A program made the translations under genes and the position numbers. Below are positions 30,960 through 40,082 of a DNA stretch of 64,000 bases, in pieces. Under the pieces are notes generated by a model. That model saw only the letters and a list, made by a program, of their open reading frames with translations. It was not told where the DNA came from and did no database searches. Position 1 is the first letter of the stretch; each line of letters begins with the position of its first letter. Origin of the DNA: an uncultured Chitinophagaceae bacterium (GTDB lineage Bacteria > Bacteroidota > Bacteroidia > Chitinophagales > Chitinophagaceae). Location: the NCBI GenBank assembly GCA_903895845.1, contig CAITVK010000053.1:1-64000 (forward strand). The letters are read 5' to 3'.

Positions 30960-31298
30960 ATGGAACAAAACAAAATCGACATGTTCATCGCTTCAATGGG
31001 GCAGAAATTTCCAAGCGATAAGCTAATGCTGATGAGCAGTCAACTCGAAAAACTAGATGACAGCCGCTTTCTGGTAATTCAATCCATCGATTACAAAGAC
31101 CCTACTACTTTACTCATCATCTCCATATTTGTGGGACATTGGGGAGTGGATAGGTTTATGATTGGACAAACAGGGCTTGGCATTGGTAAACTATTAACCT
31201 GTGGCGGCTTTGGAATATGGACAATCATCGACTGGTTCACTATAAAAGAAGCGACCAAAGAATACAACTATCAAAAATTTATTCAAGTTGCTATATAG
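30960..31298 (+). CDS. TM2 domain-containing protein
   Basis: FVGHWGVDRFMIGQTGLGIGKLLTCGGFGIWTIIDWF. Confidence 0.93.
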   Translation: MEQNKIDMFIASMGQKFPSDKLMLMSSQLEKLDDSRFLVIQSIDYKDPTTLLIISIFVGHWGVDRFMIGQTGLGIGKLLTCGGFGIWTIIDWFTIKEATKEYNYQKFIQVAI

Positions 31299-31701
31299 GT
31301 TTCAACAAAACTATTATGCAAGATACCTGCTAGCTATCCTCGCGATGGCTGGTGGGTATCTTACTTTAATTGCTACCGATTCCTACGCCAATCACCAGCA
31401 TTACACAGTCTGTTTCTTTAAATTGATTACGGGAATTCCTTGCCCCGGTTGTGGAATGGGGCGTGCCACCTTGGCATTGCTTCAAGGAAACATCCCATTG
31501 TCGTTTTCGTACAACATACTATGCATCCCGTTTTCGGTGGCAATGATAGTGGCGTTTTGTTGGGCTATCACAGACCTTTTTCAACACAAAGAATCTTTTT
31601 ATCAATTTATCCGTAAGGATTTCAGTATCAATGTGAAACTGGTTTTATTTGGACTAGTATTGATTGACTGGATTGTGAATGTCATCAGACTCAAAAACTA
31701 A
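31288..31701 (+). CDS. DUF2752 domain-containing membrane protein
   Basis: ITGIPCPGCGMGRATLALLQGNI; overlaps the TM2 gene; TTG start as in the track. Confidence 0.88.
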   Translation: MLYRFQQNYYARYLLAILAMAGGYLTLIATDSYANHQHYTVCFFKLITGIPCPGCGMGRATLALLQGNIPLSFSYNILCIPFSVAMIVAFCWAITDLFQHKESFYQFIRKDFSINVKLVLFGLVLIDWIVNVIRLKN

Positions 31702-31706
31702 TTTCA

Positions 31707-32786
31707 ATGAGCAAAACTCCTTTCTTTTTATATTACAGGCAAGGGCTGGAACAACCGCTTCAGGTAACCATGAAGCTTGTGGTTGATACCCTATATCTGG
31801 CTGATTATGGTGCCAACGACAGTAATAGTAACTACCTGCGTGTGCCGCTGAGGCTTTGCCATTATACCCTGTCTGAGGATAGTGCCATTATTTTTCTGGG
31901 GAGTAGTGTAGAGGAATATGTGGTAGTCCCTTCGAGTAGCTCGTTTTTTGTGCCACTGATTGCCATGATTGACAGGCGGAAGAAGGATGTATTTGGTTCT
32001 TTGTTTAAAAAGAAAGTGCTGTTGCCGGTAGCTGGTTTGCTGGCAATAATTATTGTGGTTTATATTGTTTTCAGTAAAGTAGTGCCTGCTGTTGCCCTGA
32101 AATGTATTTCGCACCGGCAGGAGATTGCCATTGGTAATAATCTCTATAAGTCTTTTGTGGAAGATGCCGAAATTGATACGGCTCAATCTATCGTGGCGCA
32201 ACAGTTCGCAAACAAACTGCACCTCAGCACAGACTATCCCATCAGGGTAACTGTATTGAAAGATACAGTGGTGAATGCCTTTGCATTTCCGGGAGGCCAT
32301 CTGGTTATTTATACCGGAATATTAAATAAGATTGAAAAGCCAGAGGAACTTGTGGCATTGCTATCACATGAAGCGAGCCACGTAAACAACAGGCACAACC
32401 TGAAAGAGATATTAAGTAATCTGTCCACTTCTTTCGTGATTACTTTGCTTACGCAAGGCGGCGGTGGATTGTCTAAGGTAATTATGGGCAATGCGAACAA
32501 CTTACAGATGCTTAGTTATTCGAGGAATCTGGAGCGGGAAGCTGATAATGAAGGAATGAAACTGATGGTAAGCAACGACATAAATCCAATTGGGATGAAA
32601 TGGTTGATGGAAGACCTGCAAAAGCTGAACGATGAAGTGCCCAGCAATATCTCTTTTCTCAGCAATCACCCACTTACGGAAGAACGCATAAGAAATGCAA
32701 CTAACTTTTCGAACAAATACCGCTTCATGAAAACTCCAATGGATGATAAGCAATTGTTGCTCTGGGATGAATTGAAGGAAGAGTAG
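31707..32786 (+). CDS. M48 family metallopeptidase
   Basis: LVALLSHEASHVNNRHNLKE (HExxH), NLEREADNEG. Confidence 0.93.
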   Translation: MSKTPFFLYYRQGLEQPLQVTMKLVVDTLYLADYGANDSNSNYLRVPLRLCHYTLSEDSAIIFLGSSVEEYVVVPSSSSFFVPLIAMIDRRKKDVFGSLFKKKVLLPVAGLLAIIIVVYIVFSKVVPAVALKCISHRQEIAIGNNLYKSFVEDAEIDTAQSIVAQQFANKLHLSTDYPIRVTVLKDTVVNAFAFPGGHLVIYTGILNKIEKPEELVALLSHEASHVNNRHNLKEILSNLSTSFVITLLTQGGGGLSKVIMGNANNLQMLSYSRNLEREADNEGMKLMVSNDINPIGMKWLMEDLQKLNDEVPSNISFLSNHPLTEERIRNATNFSNKYRFMKTPMDDKQLLLWDELKEE

Positions 32787-32794
32787 TTAGTCAT

Positions 32795-32857
32795 TAGTTA
32801 TGAATTATGAGTTATTAGTACATGCACTTTTTGAACAACTCATAACTCATAACTAAA
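32795..32857. terminator. Hairpin H2 of 7-bp repeats between convergent genes
   Basis: TTAGTTATGAATTATGAGTT (32795-32814) vs AACTCATAACTCATAACTAA (32838-32857), 19/20. Confidence 0.75.
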
Positions 32858-32862
32858 TCTAC

Positions 32863-34710
32863 TTAGCGTATCATCACACTTGTCCCCTTTGTATGTTTTT
32901 GTTGGTTGTTGTTAAATGTATAATCCAGATACCAGATATAAGCACCACTTTCCTGCAATTGACCATCAACTTCCCCATTCCACCCTTTATACAAACTGTT
33001 ACTCTGGAATAATAGATTGCCCAATCTGTTATAAACCTTAAAAGACAGCTCTTTTATAAACGAAGCACCTCCATAAGGCTTCAATGTCTGTTGAGTAGGG
33101 ACGAAGGCGGTGGGTACATACAACGTATCACATGTCATGTCGTGAAGAAGCGACAATTGAATGTTGGTAATGCTGTCTACCAGACAACCCGCGTTGTTGT
33201 AAATGGGGACATTGTAAGTTCCTTCTCCCAAGTTTGAAATCTTGAAAGGTGCAGTGTAGGTATTTCCATTCAGATTAAATGTATAAGGACTCTCACTACC
33301 CGTAACTGCAATCGAAATACTACCAGTAAGGGGATAGATGCAGGTAGGTCTGGAGGTAACAGTGTCTTTGCTTGTCAGTTTTGTGCCAATAACACTAATT
33401 GTCCTGAGGGCGCTGTCTTGGCCGCACATGTTAGAATCGAGATAACGGATGAGCGCTTTGCCCACAGTCAGTCCGGTCACCAATCCATTGTCATCAATAG
33501 TAGCAATAGAGGCATTTTTGCTGCTCCAGACACCATTTGGGGTTTTGTCTGACAGTTGAGAAGTGGTATTGATGCAAACTGTGGTGATACCAGCAATGGT
33601 ATCTAGTGGACTTGGTGGCGATTTTATAACAGTAAGGTTAAGTGTTCTCAAACTATCACAACCGTTGTTGGCAATGAAAGTGTCTTCATAAACACCCGTT
33701 TTTTTGTAACCAAGATATGAATCTCCATCACATATAGATTTAATGATAGTCGTATCAGATTCTGTCACATTGATCGTAATTGTAGGGGAATAAGCGCGAC
33801 AAGTGGGAGTATTGATATTTCCAAATTGGGCAAGTAAAAGCCTGTATTGATATTTTCCTACCTTATCTGTGTTGAAAGTATAGTTAGAGTCTATAGCCCC
33901 GGGTACATTGTTCCAGGTGCCGCCATTGTCTACACTTTGTTGCCATTGATAAACGGTAGAATCATAACAGCTTTGTACAGTAGAAGAAAGGTGAATACTG
34001 CCTCCACTCTTTTTGCAAACAGAAATAGAATTGTTTAAAGATCCGTTAACCGCCAGTTGGGTAGTAGGGCCAACTGGTCTAAAAGTAATATCGTCTAAGC
34101 CAAGGTCATTACCATTACCCCCAGGAGCATTGTTTCTCATTCTCAGCACGACATCTGATACGTTTTGGGGTGTTTGGAAATAAAATGAATATTCATTCCA
34201 TTGTTCAGGCGTCTCAAGGGGAATATCTCCTGTGCCGTAAGTTTTAAGCACTGTGCCATCTTTTTGTTCGATAGTAAAAGTGATGTTTGGTAAAATTGTA
34301 TTTTTCCCTGATGAAAACATATTGATAATCCACGCAGAGAATTTATACCAGGTTCCATCACATAAACCAGATACTGTGCGTACATAGAAATCGCTAGGAG
34401 TATAAGAAGCATTTACCAACATAAAATAACCATTAGGGTCGCCAGTATGGTCTGTTGTGGTTATCCAATGAGAGGAAAAACAACCCGAAGTATAGTTTGT
34501 GAGGCTATAATAGCCATCATTGGGGCAATAAGTATTGTTCCAATAGGTCATCGTAGTAATTCCTGCTGCCAACGGTGGACCAGGGTTTGTTCCTGCACCA
34601 AAAGTTTCATTTAGGATGGGGTCACCAATGCTGCCAGTACATTGCGCATCAGCTTTTTTATTAAATAGTATAGCCATTGAAAGGATAGCAAGCAAAAGAT
34701 AGTTTTTCAT
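32863..34710 (-). CDS. Secreted protein with gliding-motility-associated (T9SS) C-terminal domain
   Basis: Signal peptide; Ig-like region VTGLTVGKALIRY; C-terminal KELSFKVYNRLGNLLFQSNSLYKGWNGEVDGQLQESGAYIWYLDYTF. Confidence 0.85.
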   Translation of the reverse strand: MKNYLLLAILSMAILFNKKADAQCTGSIGDPILNETFGAGTNPGPPLAAGITTMTYWNNTYCPNDGYYSLTNYTSGCFSSHWITTTDHTGDPNGYFMLVNASYTPSDFYVRTVSGLCDGTWYKFSAWIINMFSSGKNTILPNITFTIEQKDGTVLKTYGTGDIPLETPEQWNEYSFYFQTPQNVSDVVLRMRNNAPGGNGNDLGLDDITFRPVGPTTQLAVNGSLNNSISVCKKSGGSIHLSSTVQSCYDSTVYQWQQSVDNGGTWNNVPGAIDSNYTFNTDKVGKYQYRLLLAQFGNINTPTCRAYSPTITINVTESDTTIIKSICDGDSYLGYKKTGVYEDTFIANNGCDSLRTLNLTVIKSPPSPLDTIAGITTVCINTTSQLSDKTPNGVWSSKNASIATIDDNGLVTGLTVGKALIRYLDSNMCGQDSALRTISVIGTKLTSKDTVTSRPTCIYPLTGSISIAVTGSESPYTFNLNGNTYTAPFKISNLGEGTYNVPIYNNAGCLVDSITNIQLSLLHDMTCDTLYVPTAFVPTQQTLKPYGGASFIKELSFKVYNRLGNLLFQSNSLYKGWNGEVDGQLQESGAYIWYLDYTFNNNQQKHTKGTSVMIR

Positions 34711-34808
34711 GGGTGTGAAAGTATGTATTTGCCGTTGTTAAACCATTTAAACGGTAATATTTTGTTTTAAATTTATAATATTCGATGTTCAAGCATTAAT
34801 TCCCTGGT

Positions 34809-34924
34809 TTACTCTGGTGATGCAAAGAACCTGCTTGGGTCATTTACATAGCTTAAAAACTGCGGTGCATAGCCAGCAAACAGGCTTGCATAAACCCCAA
34901 AACTTATGCTGCCCGGTATCCGGC
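34809..34924 (-). pseudogene. Possible C-terminal gene remnant (GRIPGSISFGVYASLFAGYAPQFLSYVNDPSRFFASPE*)
   Basis: Manual translation of a short open stretch without a start codon; protein-like but unidentified. Confidence 0.3.
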
Positions 34925-35020
34925 CTTATGGCTGCACCTTTTTTGTAAGTTGTACCTGCACCAAATAATTTTAATTCATGTATAACCTACAGCAATTTAG
35001 ATCGTTTAACACTCTTTCAT

Positions 35021-35293
35021 GATAGTTTCTGTGGATTATAGATGAATGAACGTTAATTCGTGATAGTTTCTGTGGATTGTAGATGAATGAACGTTAATTA
35101 GTGATAGTTTCTGTGGATTGTAGATAAATAAACGTTAATTCATGATAGTTTCTGTGGATTATAGATGAATGAACGTTAATTCGTGATAGTTTCTGTGGAT
35201 TATAGATGAATGAACATTAATTAATGATAGTTTCTGTGGGTTATAGATGAATGAACGTTCATTCATGATAGTTTCTGTGGATTATAGATGAAT
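35021..35293. repeat. Tandem array C: about 6.7 copies of a 41-bp unit (20+21)
   Basis: GATAGTTTCTGTGGATTATAGATGAATGAACGTTAATTCGT starting at 35021, 35062, 35103, 35144, 35185, 35226, 35267. Confidence 0.96.
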
Positions 35294-35441
35294 TGAAATA
35301 GTTGATAATAGTGCAGTGTGAGCTCTTATTTATTGGACTGAAACTGGAATGAAATTTCTCGCTAATGTTTGGTGTTACTTACTAAAAATAATTAAGAGAA
35401 AATAAAAGCTTAAGCTTCGCAGTTGATAGAGAATGCATTCA

Positions 35442-36335
35442 CTAATTAATCAATACATCTGCAATTACAAACACTGCAAACACCACACTCGCAATGCCGT
35501 TGGCAGTCATAAAAGCAATGTTTACTTTACTGAGGTCATTTGGTTTTACAATGGCATGTTGGTAGATAAGCATTCCTACAAATAAGGCAACCCCAATCCA
35601 GTATAACCAATGAAAGCCGCCATAAATTCCGGCAGCTATCACACAGGCTGCACTCACTATATGAAACACTTCGCTGATGCGAAGTCCCTTTTTGGTGCCT
35701 ACAATGGCTGGGATTGAATATAACTGTTGCGATTGGTCGAAGTCAATGTCGTTCAAGGCATAAATAATGTCGAAACCACTTACCCAGAATACCACTGAAA
35801 GCGAGAACAAGATAGGCAACAGATCAAAACTACCTGTTACGGCAATGTAGGCGCCAATGGGGGCAAGTGAAAGCCCAAGCCCCAACACTAGGTGACATAA
35901 ATAAGTGAATCTTTTGGTATAGCTGTAAAAAAGAATAACAAATAAAGCTACGGGACTTAGGTAGAGGCAAAGTGGATTGATGAAGTAGGTAGCTGCAATA
36001 AATAATATACAGGAGCCAATGATAAATGACAATGCATTTTCGGCAGAGATAATGCCCGAGGGTATTTCCCTGTTAGCAGTTCTAGGGTTTTTGGCATCGA
36101 AGTGTCTGTCCAGATACCGATTAAAAGCCATGGCGGCACTGCGGGCTGTAACCATGCAAACAATAACAAGCACAAGCTTTGTCCCGTATGATAAATAAAT
36201 TAACTTATCGATGGCGTTGTTATGTACTAAATGATTGTTTATCAATCCCAAAACAAACCCAATCATTGCAAAGGGCATTGCAAAAATGGTATGGGAGAAC
36301 TTGACTAATGAAAGGTAATTTTTTACTGTACTCAT
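35442..36335 (-). CDS. ubiA: UbiA-family 4-hydroxybenzoate polyprenyltransferase
   Basis: MAFNRYLDRHFDAKNPRTANREIPSG, YALNDIDFDQSQQLYSIPA; start set at MSTVKNYLSLVKFSHTIFAMPFA. Confidence 0.93.
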   Translation of the reverse strand: MSTVKNYLSLVKFSHTIFAMPFAMIGFVLGLINNHLVHNNAIDKLIYLSYGTKLVLVIVCMVTARSAAMAFNRYLDRHFDAKNPRTANREIPSGIISAENALSFIIGSCILFIAATYFINPLCLYLSPVALFVILFYSYTKRFTYLCHLVLGLGLSLAPIGAYIAVTGSFDLLPILFSLSVVFWVSGFDIIYALNDIDFDQSQQLYSIPAIVGTKKGLRISEVFHIVSAACVIAAGIYGGFHWLYWIGVALFVGMLIYQHAIVKPNDLSKVNIAFMTANGIASVVFAVFVIADVLIN

Positions 36336-36342
36336 ACTTTTT

Positions 36343-36876
36343 TTATTGTTTAAACCGCGCTTCACAAATCTTCCATAAAACAATTCCTGCTGCCACACTG
36401 ATATTTAGTGAATGCTTCATGCCTAATTGTGGTATTTCGATACATCCATCGCAAAGGGGCAATAAGTCTGCATCTACTCCTTCCACTTCATTGCCCATTA
36501 TAACAGCAAGTTTGCTGGATGGTTGCCAATTAAAATTCTCCAGCGAAACACTTCCTGCCGCTTGTTCTACTGCAAATATTTTGTAATCTCGTTGTTTTAA
36601 ATCGTTGATGGCGTCTTTGGTGCTATCATAATACAACCAATCTACTGTTTCTGTTGCGCCCAAAGCTGTTTTATGAATGTCTCGGTGGGGCGGTTGAGGA
36701 GTATAACCACATAGGCAGATTGCCTCAATCAAGAAAGCATCAGAAGTACGGAATACGCTACCTACATTGTGCATACTGCGTATATTATCCAATACAACTA
36801 TCACTTTATTTTTCTCTGCTTGCTTAAATTCAGCAACGCTTTTACGCCCCAATTCATCCATGCTTAGCTTTCTCAT
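36343..36876 (-). CDS. SpoU/TrmH family RNA methyltransferase
   Basis: NIRSMHNVGSVFRTSDAF, AVIMGNEVEGV, LGMKHSLNISVAAGIVLW. Confidence 0.94.
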   Translation of the reverse strand: MRKLSMDELGRKSVAEFKQAEKNKVIVVLDNIRSMHNVGSVFRTSDAFLIEAICLCGYTPQPPHRDIHKTALGATETVDWLYYDSTKDAINDLKQRDYKIFAVEQAAGSVSLENFNWQPSSKLAVIMGNEVEGVDADLLPLCDGCIEIPQLGMKHSLNISVAAGIVLWKICEARFKQ

Positions 36877-37023
36877 CCGCTGCTTACTTTACAGTTGTTT
36901 GGCTGCAAATGTAATTGGTAAGTGTATTATTTGCGTTTCCCTCCCTTGTTTGGTTAGGATTGATGCGTGATAAATATGATGAAATTAATTTATAACCCCA
37001 CAGCATACCCTTACATTTGCCGC

Positions 37024-37602
37024 ATGGCACTGAACCCTCAATTAAAAGAAAGAAGTAATAATAGCTGCGAGCTATGTAGTAACGAAACACTGGAACTGAC
37101 GGCGTATGCTGTCCCCCCAAAAGGCAATGATTCTACTGATAATGAAGTTGTATTGTGTAGCGATTGTTACAGTCAGGTTTCACAATCCAACTATACCAAT
37201 GTCAACCATTGGCGTTGTCTAACTGGAAGCATCTGGAGCGAAGTTCCGGCTGTGCAAGCGTTGTCCTACAAAATATTGTGCAAACTTACTGGTGAAGCCT
37301 GGGCAACGGAAGCCATTGAATCTGTGTATCTGGATGAAGCTGTAATTGATTGGGCTAATGCAGAGGACGAAGTGGAAGCATCGAAAGTGGTACACAAAGA
37401 CAGTTATGGAGTGGTACTTGAAACAGGGGACAATGTGATCCTGACTCAGAACTTAAATGTAAAGGGCGCAAACTTTATAGCACCTAAAGGAACAATGGTG
37501 CGCAAAATAAGATTAGTGCCAGATAATGCAGAACAGATTGAAGGCAAAATAGAAGGGGACACTATTGTAATTCTGACCAAATACGTTCGAAAATCTATTT
37601 AA
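37024..37602 (+). CDS. PhnA/YjdM family protein
   Basis: N-terminal CELCSNETLELTAYAVPP zinc-ribbon, C-terminal GDNVILTQNLNVKGANFIAPKGTMVRKIRL; ATG at 37024. Confidence 0.9.
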   Translation: MALNPQLKERSNNSCELCSNETLELTAYAVPPKGNDSTDNEVVLCSDCYSQVSQSNYTNVNHWRCLTGSIWSEVPAVQALSYKILCKLTGEAWATEAIESVYLDEAVIDWANAEDEVEASKVVHKDSYGVVLETGDNVILTQNLNVKGANFIAPKGTMVRKIRLVPDNAEQIEGKIEGDTIVILTKYVRKSI

Positions 37603-37609
37603 TAAATAC

Positions 37610-37643
37610 AATCAGGATGAGGTGCGTTTTCTTCATCCTGATT
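37610..37643. terminator. Bidirectional terminator hairpin
   Basis: AATCAGGATGA ... TCATCCTGATT. Confidence 0.85.
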
Positions 37644-37653
37644 ATTTTTATCG

Positions 37654-37980
37654 CTAGTCGAAGGCTAAGTACATTCCATAGAGTACAATGCTTATGCCCA
37701 ATATGGTTAATCCAAAAAGAAAGAAATCCTGCATATCTGGTATAATATTCAGCATGGCCATCACACAGGCAATAAAGCCCAGAAAGCCGCCAACTCCCAT
37801 CAATACAAAACCAAGAAACTGCCTTTTGGCTCTTCTGAGTTTATTAAACTCCACTAGATAATTACTGATAGCGCCCGACTCATATCCACTGGATATAAGC
37901 GATTCTTCCACTTTTTGGGGAGAAAGATTGTTGTTCAGCCACTGCTGCATAGTAGCTGTGTTGATGACAGAGTTGTTCAT
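37654..37980 (-). CDS. Hypothetical membrane protein
   Basis: Intact ORF with two TM segments. Confidence 0.7.
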   Translation of the reverse strand: MNNSVINTATMQQWLNNNLSPQKVEESLISSGYESGAISNYLVEFNKLRRAKRQFLGFVLMGVGGFLGFIACVMAMLNIIPDMQDFFLFGLTILGISIVLYGMYLAFD

Positions 37981-38100
37981 TTAAGCAAGATTAGGTGTGT
38001 AAATCGTTAGAATTCTAACGCTAAGTAAATGAATTATTTTAGAAAAGTACATATTCCTAAAATAATTTTTACCACAAAGCAACACCTGTGTATCCCTTTG

Positions 38101-38355
38101 CTAGGAATGAAGCGTCAGGAACTTTTGCTTTTCGTTGTTCATGTAATAAGTCAAGGCACCCGAAGGACATTTGTTAATGGTGTTGATGATCTCTTGCGTA
38201 GTTGCGTTTTCTGGTGTAATCCATGGCTTTTCTTTCGGCTTAAAAACGTTGGGATTGTTTCGAACACAGTTACCAGAATGGATGCATTTCCCCAATTGCC
38301 ATACGATGGTTACTTCTCCATTGGTATATTCTTTTTTGATATTGTGTAAATCCAT
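38101..38355 (-). CDS. Divergent 4Fe-4S mono-cluster (Fer4_19-like) protein
   Basis: GKCIHSGNCVRNNPNVFKPKEKPWI...INKCPSGALTYY. Confidence 0.85.
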   Translation of the reverse strand: MDLHNIKKEYTNGEVTIVWQLGKCIHSGNCVRNNPNVFKPKEKPWITPENATTQEIINTINKCPSGALTYYMNNEKQKFLTLHS

Positions 38356-38520
38356 TACTTAAGTTTTATTGATTATGAATTAAGCCGATGCTTGCTAAGT
38401 GAAGGTAATCAGAATCAAATATATTTTCTTTAGGAGAACCCGACTTGCGAAAGTTGAATCCCCCCCGATAGGTTGTTATTGCCTCTGATTTGATGTGCCC
38501 TGTTTTTCTTGTAAGGACTA

Positions 38521-39627
38521 ATGAAATTTATAAGCGGACTAATAGACAACCTTCTTTATATATTTGCCCGTATGAATGTGGATGTAAATATTATTCAAGA
38601 CGAAAATAGCGATGAGGCATACGAGCGCAAGACCTTTACAGTTGACAAGGGGCAAGAACCAATGCGTATTGACAAATGGATACAGAACCATATTGAAGGC
38701 GCTACACGCAATAAAATACAACAAGGGATAGATGCAGGCTTTTTGACAGTAAATGGCAAAATAGTAAAGAGTAACTATCGCATAAAACCAGGAGATGATA
38801 TTGTTTTAATGACCTTTATCAACCCCGATTACACCATTCTGAAAGCAGAGCCAGTACCACTGAATATCGTTTATGAAGATGAAGATGTACTGGTGATAAA
38901 CAAACAAGCCAATATGGTGGTGCATCCTGGGGTGGGTAATTTCTCTGGTACTTTGCTGAATGGGGTGTTTTATCATTTGTTGCAACAAAACCCCGAAATA
39001 AGTGAAGATACTTTGCCTCGTTTTGGTCTTGTACACCGCATAGATAAAAATACCACCGGGCTGATTGTTCTCGCCAAGAATGCAATGGCTGCTGCTAGTT
39101 TGTCCAAACAGTTTTTTCATCATACTGTGCAGCGGAAATATGTTGCCGTGGTTTGGGGAGATGTGGAAGAAGACAAAGGAACCATCAATGCGCATATAGC
39201 CCGACATCAACAATATCGTAAGATGTTTGCCGCTTATCCGGATGGCGAAACAGGAAAGCACGCAATTACACATTATTCTGTTCTGGAACGCATGAACTAC
39301 GTCACGGTGGTAGAGTGTGTGCTGGAAACCGGGCGTACCCATCAGATAAGGGTACACATGAAACACATAGGCCACACACTGTTTAATGACTGGGAATATG
39401 GCGGCGAAAAGATTTTGAAAGGAACTATTTATACCAAATACAAGCAGTTTGTGGAGAACTGCTTCGAGCTTTGTCCACGCTGTGCCCTACATGCAAGGAC
39501 TCTTGGATTTGAGCATCCAAGAACTGGGGAGACCATTCTATTCGAATCTGAAATACCGGATGATATGCGCTTAATGATTGAAAAGTGGCGTAACTATGTA
39601 GGCAATAACCAGATGGATGAGGAATAG
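38521..39627 (+). CDS. RluA family 23S rRNA pseudouridine synthase
   Basis: S4 domain then RFGLVHRIDKNTTGLIVLAK and ETGRTHQIRVHM; true start may be the ATG at 38572. Confidence 0.94.
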   Translation: MKFISGLIDNLLYIFARMNVDVNIIQDENSDEAYERKTFTVDKGQEPMRIDKWIQNHIEGATRNKIQQGIDAGFLTVNGKIVKSNYRIKPGDDIVLMTFINPDYTILKAEPVPLNIVYEDEDVLVINKQANMVVHPGVGNFSGTLLNGVFYHLLQQNPEISEDTLPRFGLVHRIDKNTTGLIVLAKNAMAAASLSKQFFHHTVQRKYVAVVWGDVEEDKGTINAHIARHQQYRKMFAAYPDGETGKHAITHYSVLERMNYVTVVECVLETGRTHQIRVHMKHIGHTLFNDWEYGGEKILKGTIYTKYKQFVENCFELCPRCALHARTLGFEHPRTGETILFESEIPDDMRLMIEKWRNYVGNNQMDEE

Positions 39628-39634
39628 GTATTAT

Positions 39635-40033
39635 TTACCCTACACGTAGAAATTTGCTCAATACGTCCACTAATTGCTTTTCTGTAAAAGGCTTTTGAAT
39701 CACTTCATTAATGCCAGCCTCTAGGTATGGACTAGTATCGGCGGAATCTACGCTGGCAGTCAATGCAACTATTGGGGTGTTGGCTTTAAGAGTATCGGGT
39801 AATTTCCTGATTATTTTAGTCATTTCATCGCCCCAAAGCTTAGGCAAATGAATGTCTGTGAGTATGATATCAAAATGATTTTCGTCTATTAACAGTAAGG
39901 CATCCTCTCCATCGGTTGCAACCTTGAATTGAATGCCAAGCCTTCTCAAAAAGATAGAGAATAGCATTACATTCATCTCATTGTCTTCCACGAGCAATGC
40001 TTTTTTGCTAGAGAAATCTATGTTGTCAATCAA
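39635..40033 (-). CDS. Single-domain response regulator
   Basis: KALLVEDNEMNVMLF...DIILTDIHLPKLWGDEM...IQKPFTEKQL. Confidence 0.93.
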   Translation of the reverse strand: MIDNIDFSSKKALLVEDNEMNVMLFSIFLRRLGIQFKVATDGEDALLLIDENHFDIILTDIHLPKLWGDEMTKIIRKLPDTLKANTPIVALTASVDSADTSPYLEAGINEVIQKPFTEKQLVDVLSKFLRVG

Positions 40034-40082
40034 TTAAATTGTTTTTTGGGTAAAGGGGGCATTTGCGAACAAAGTGATACTA

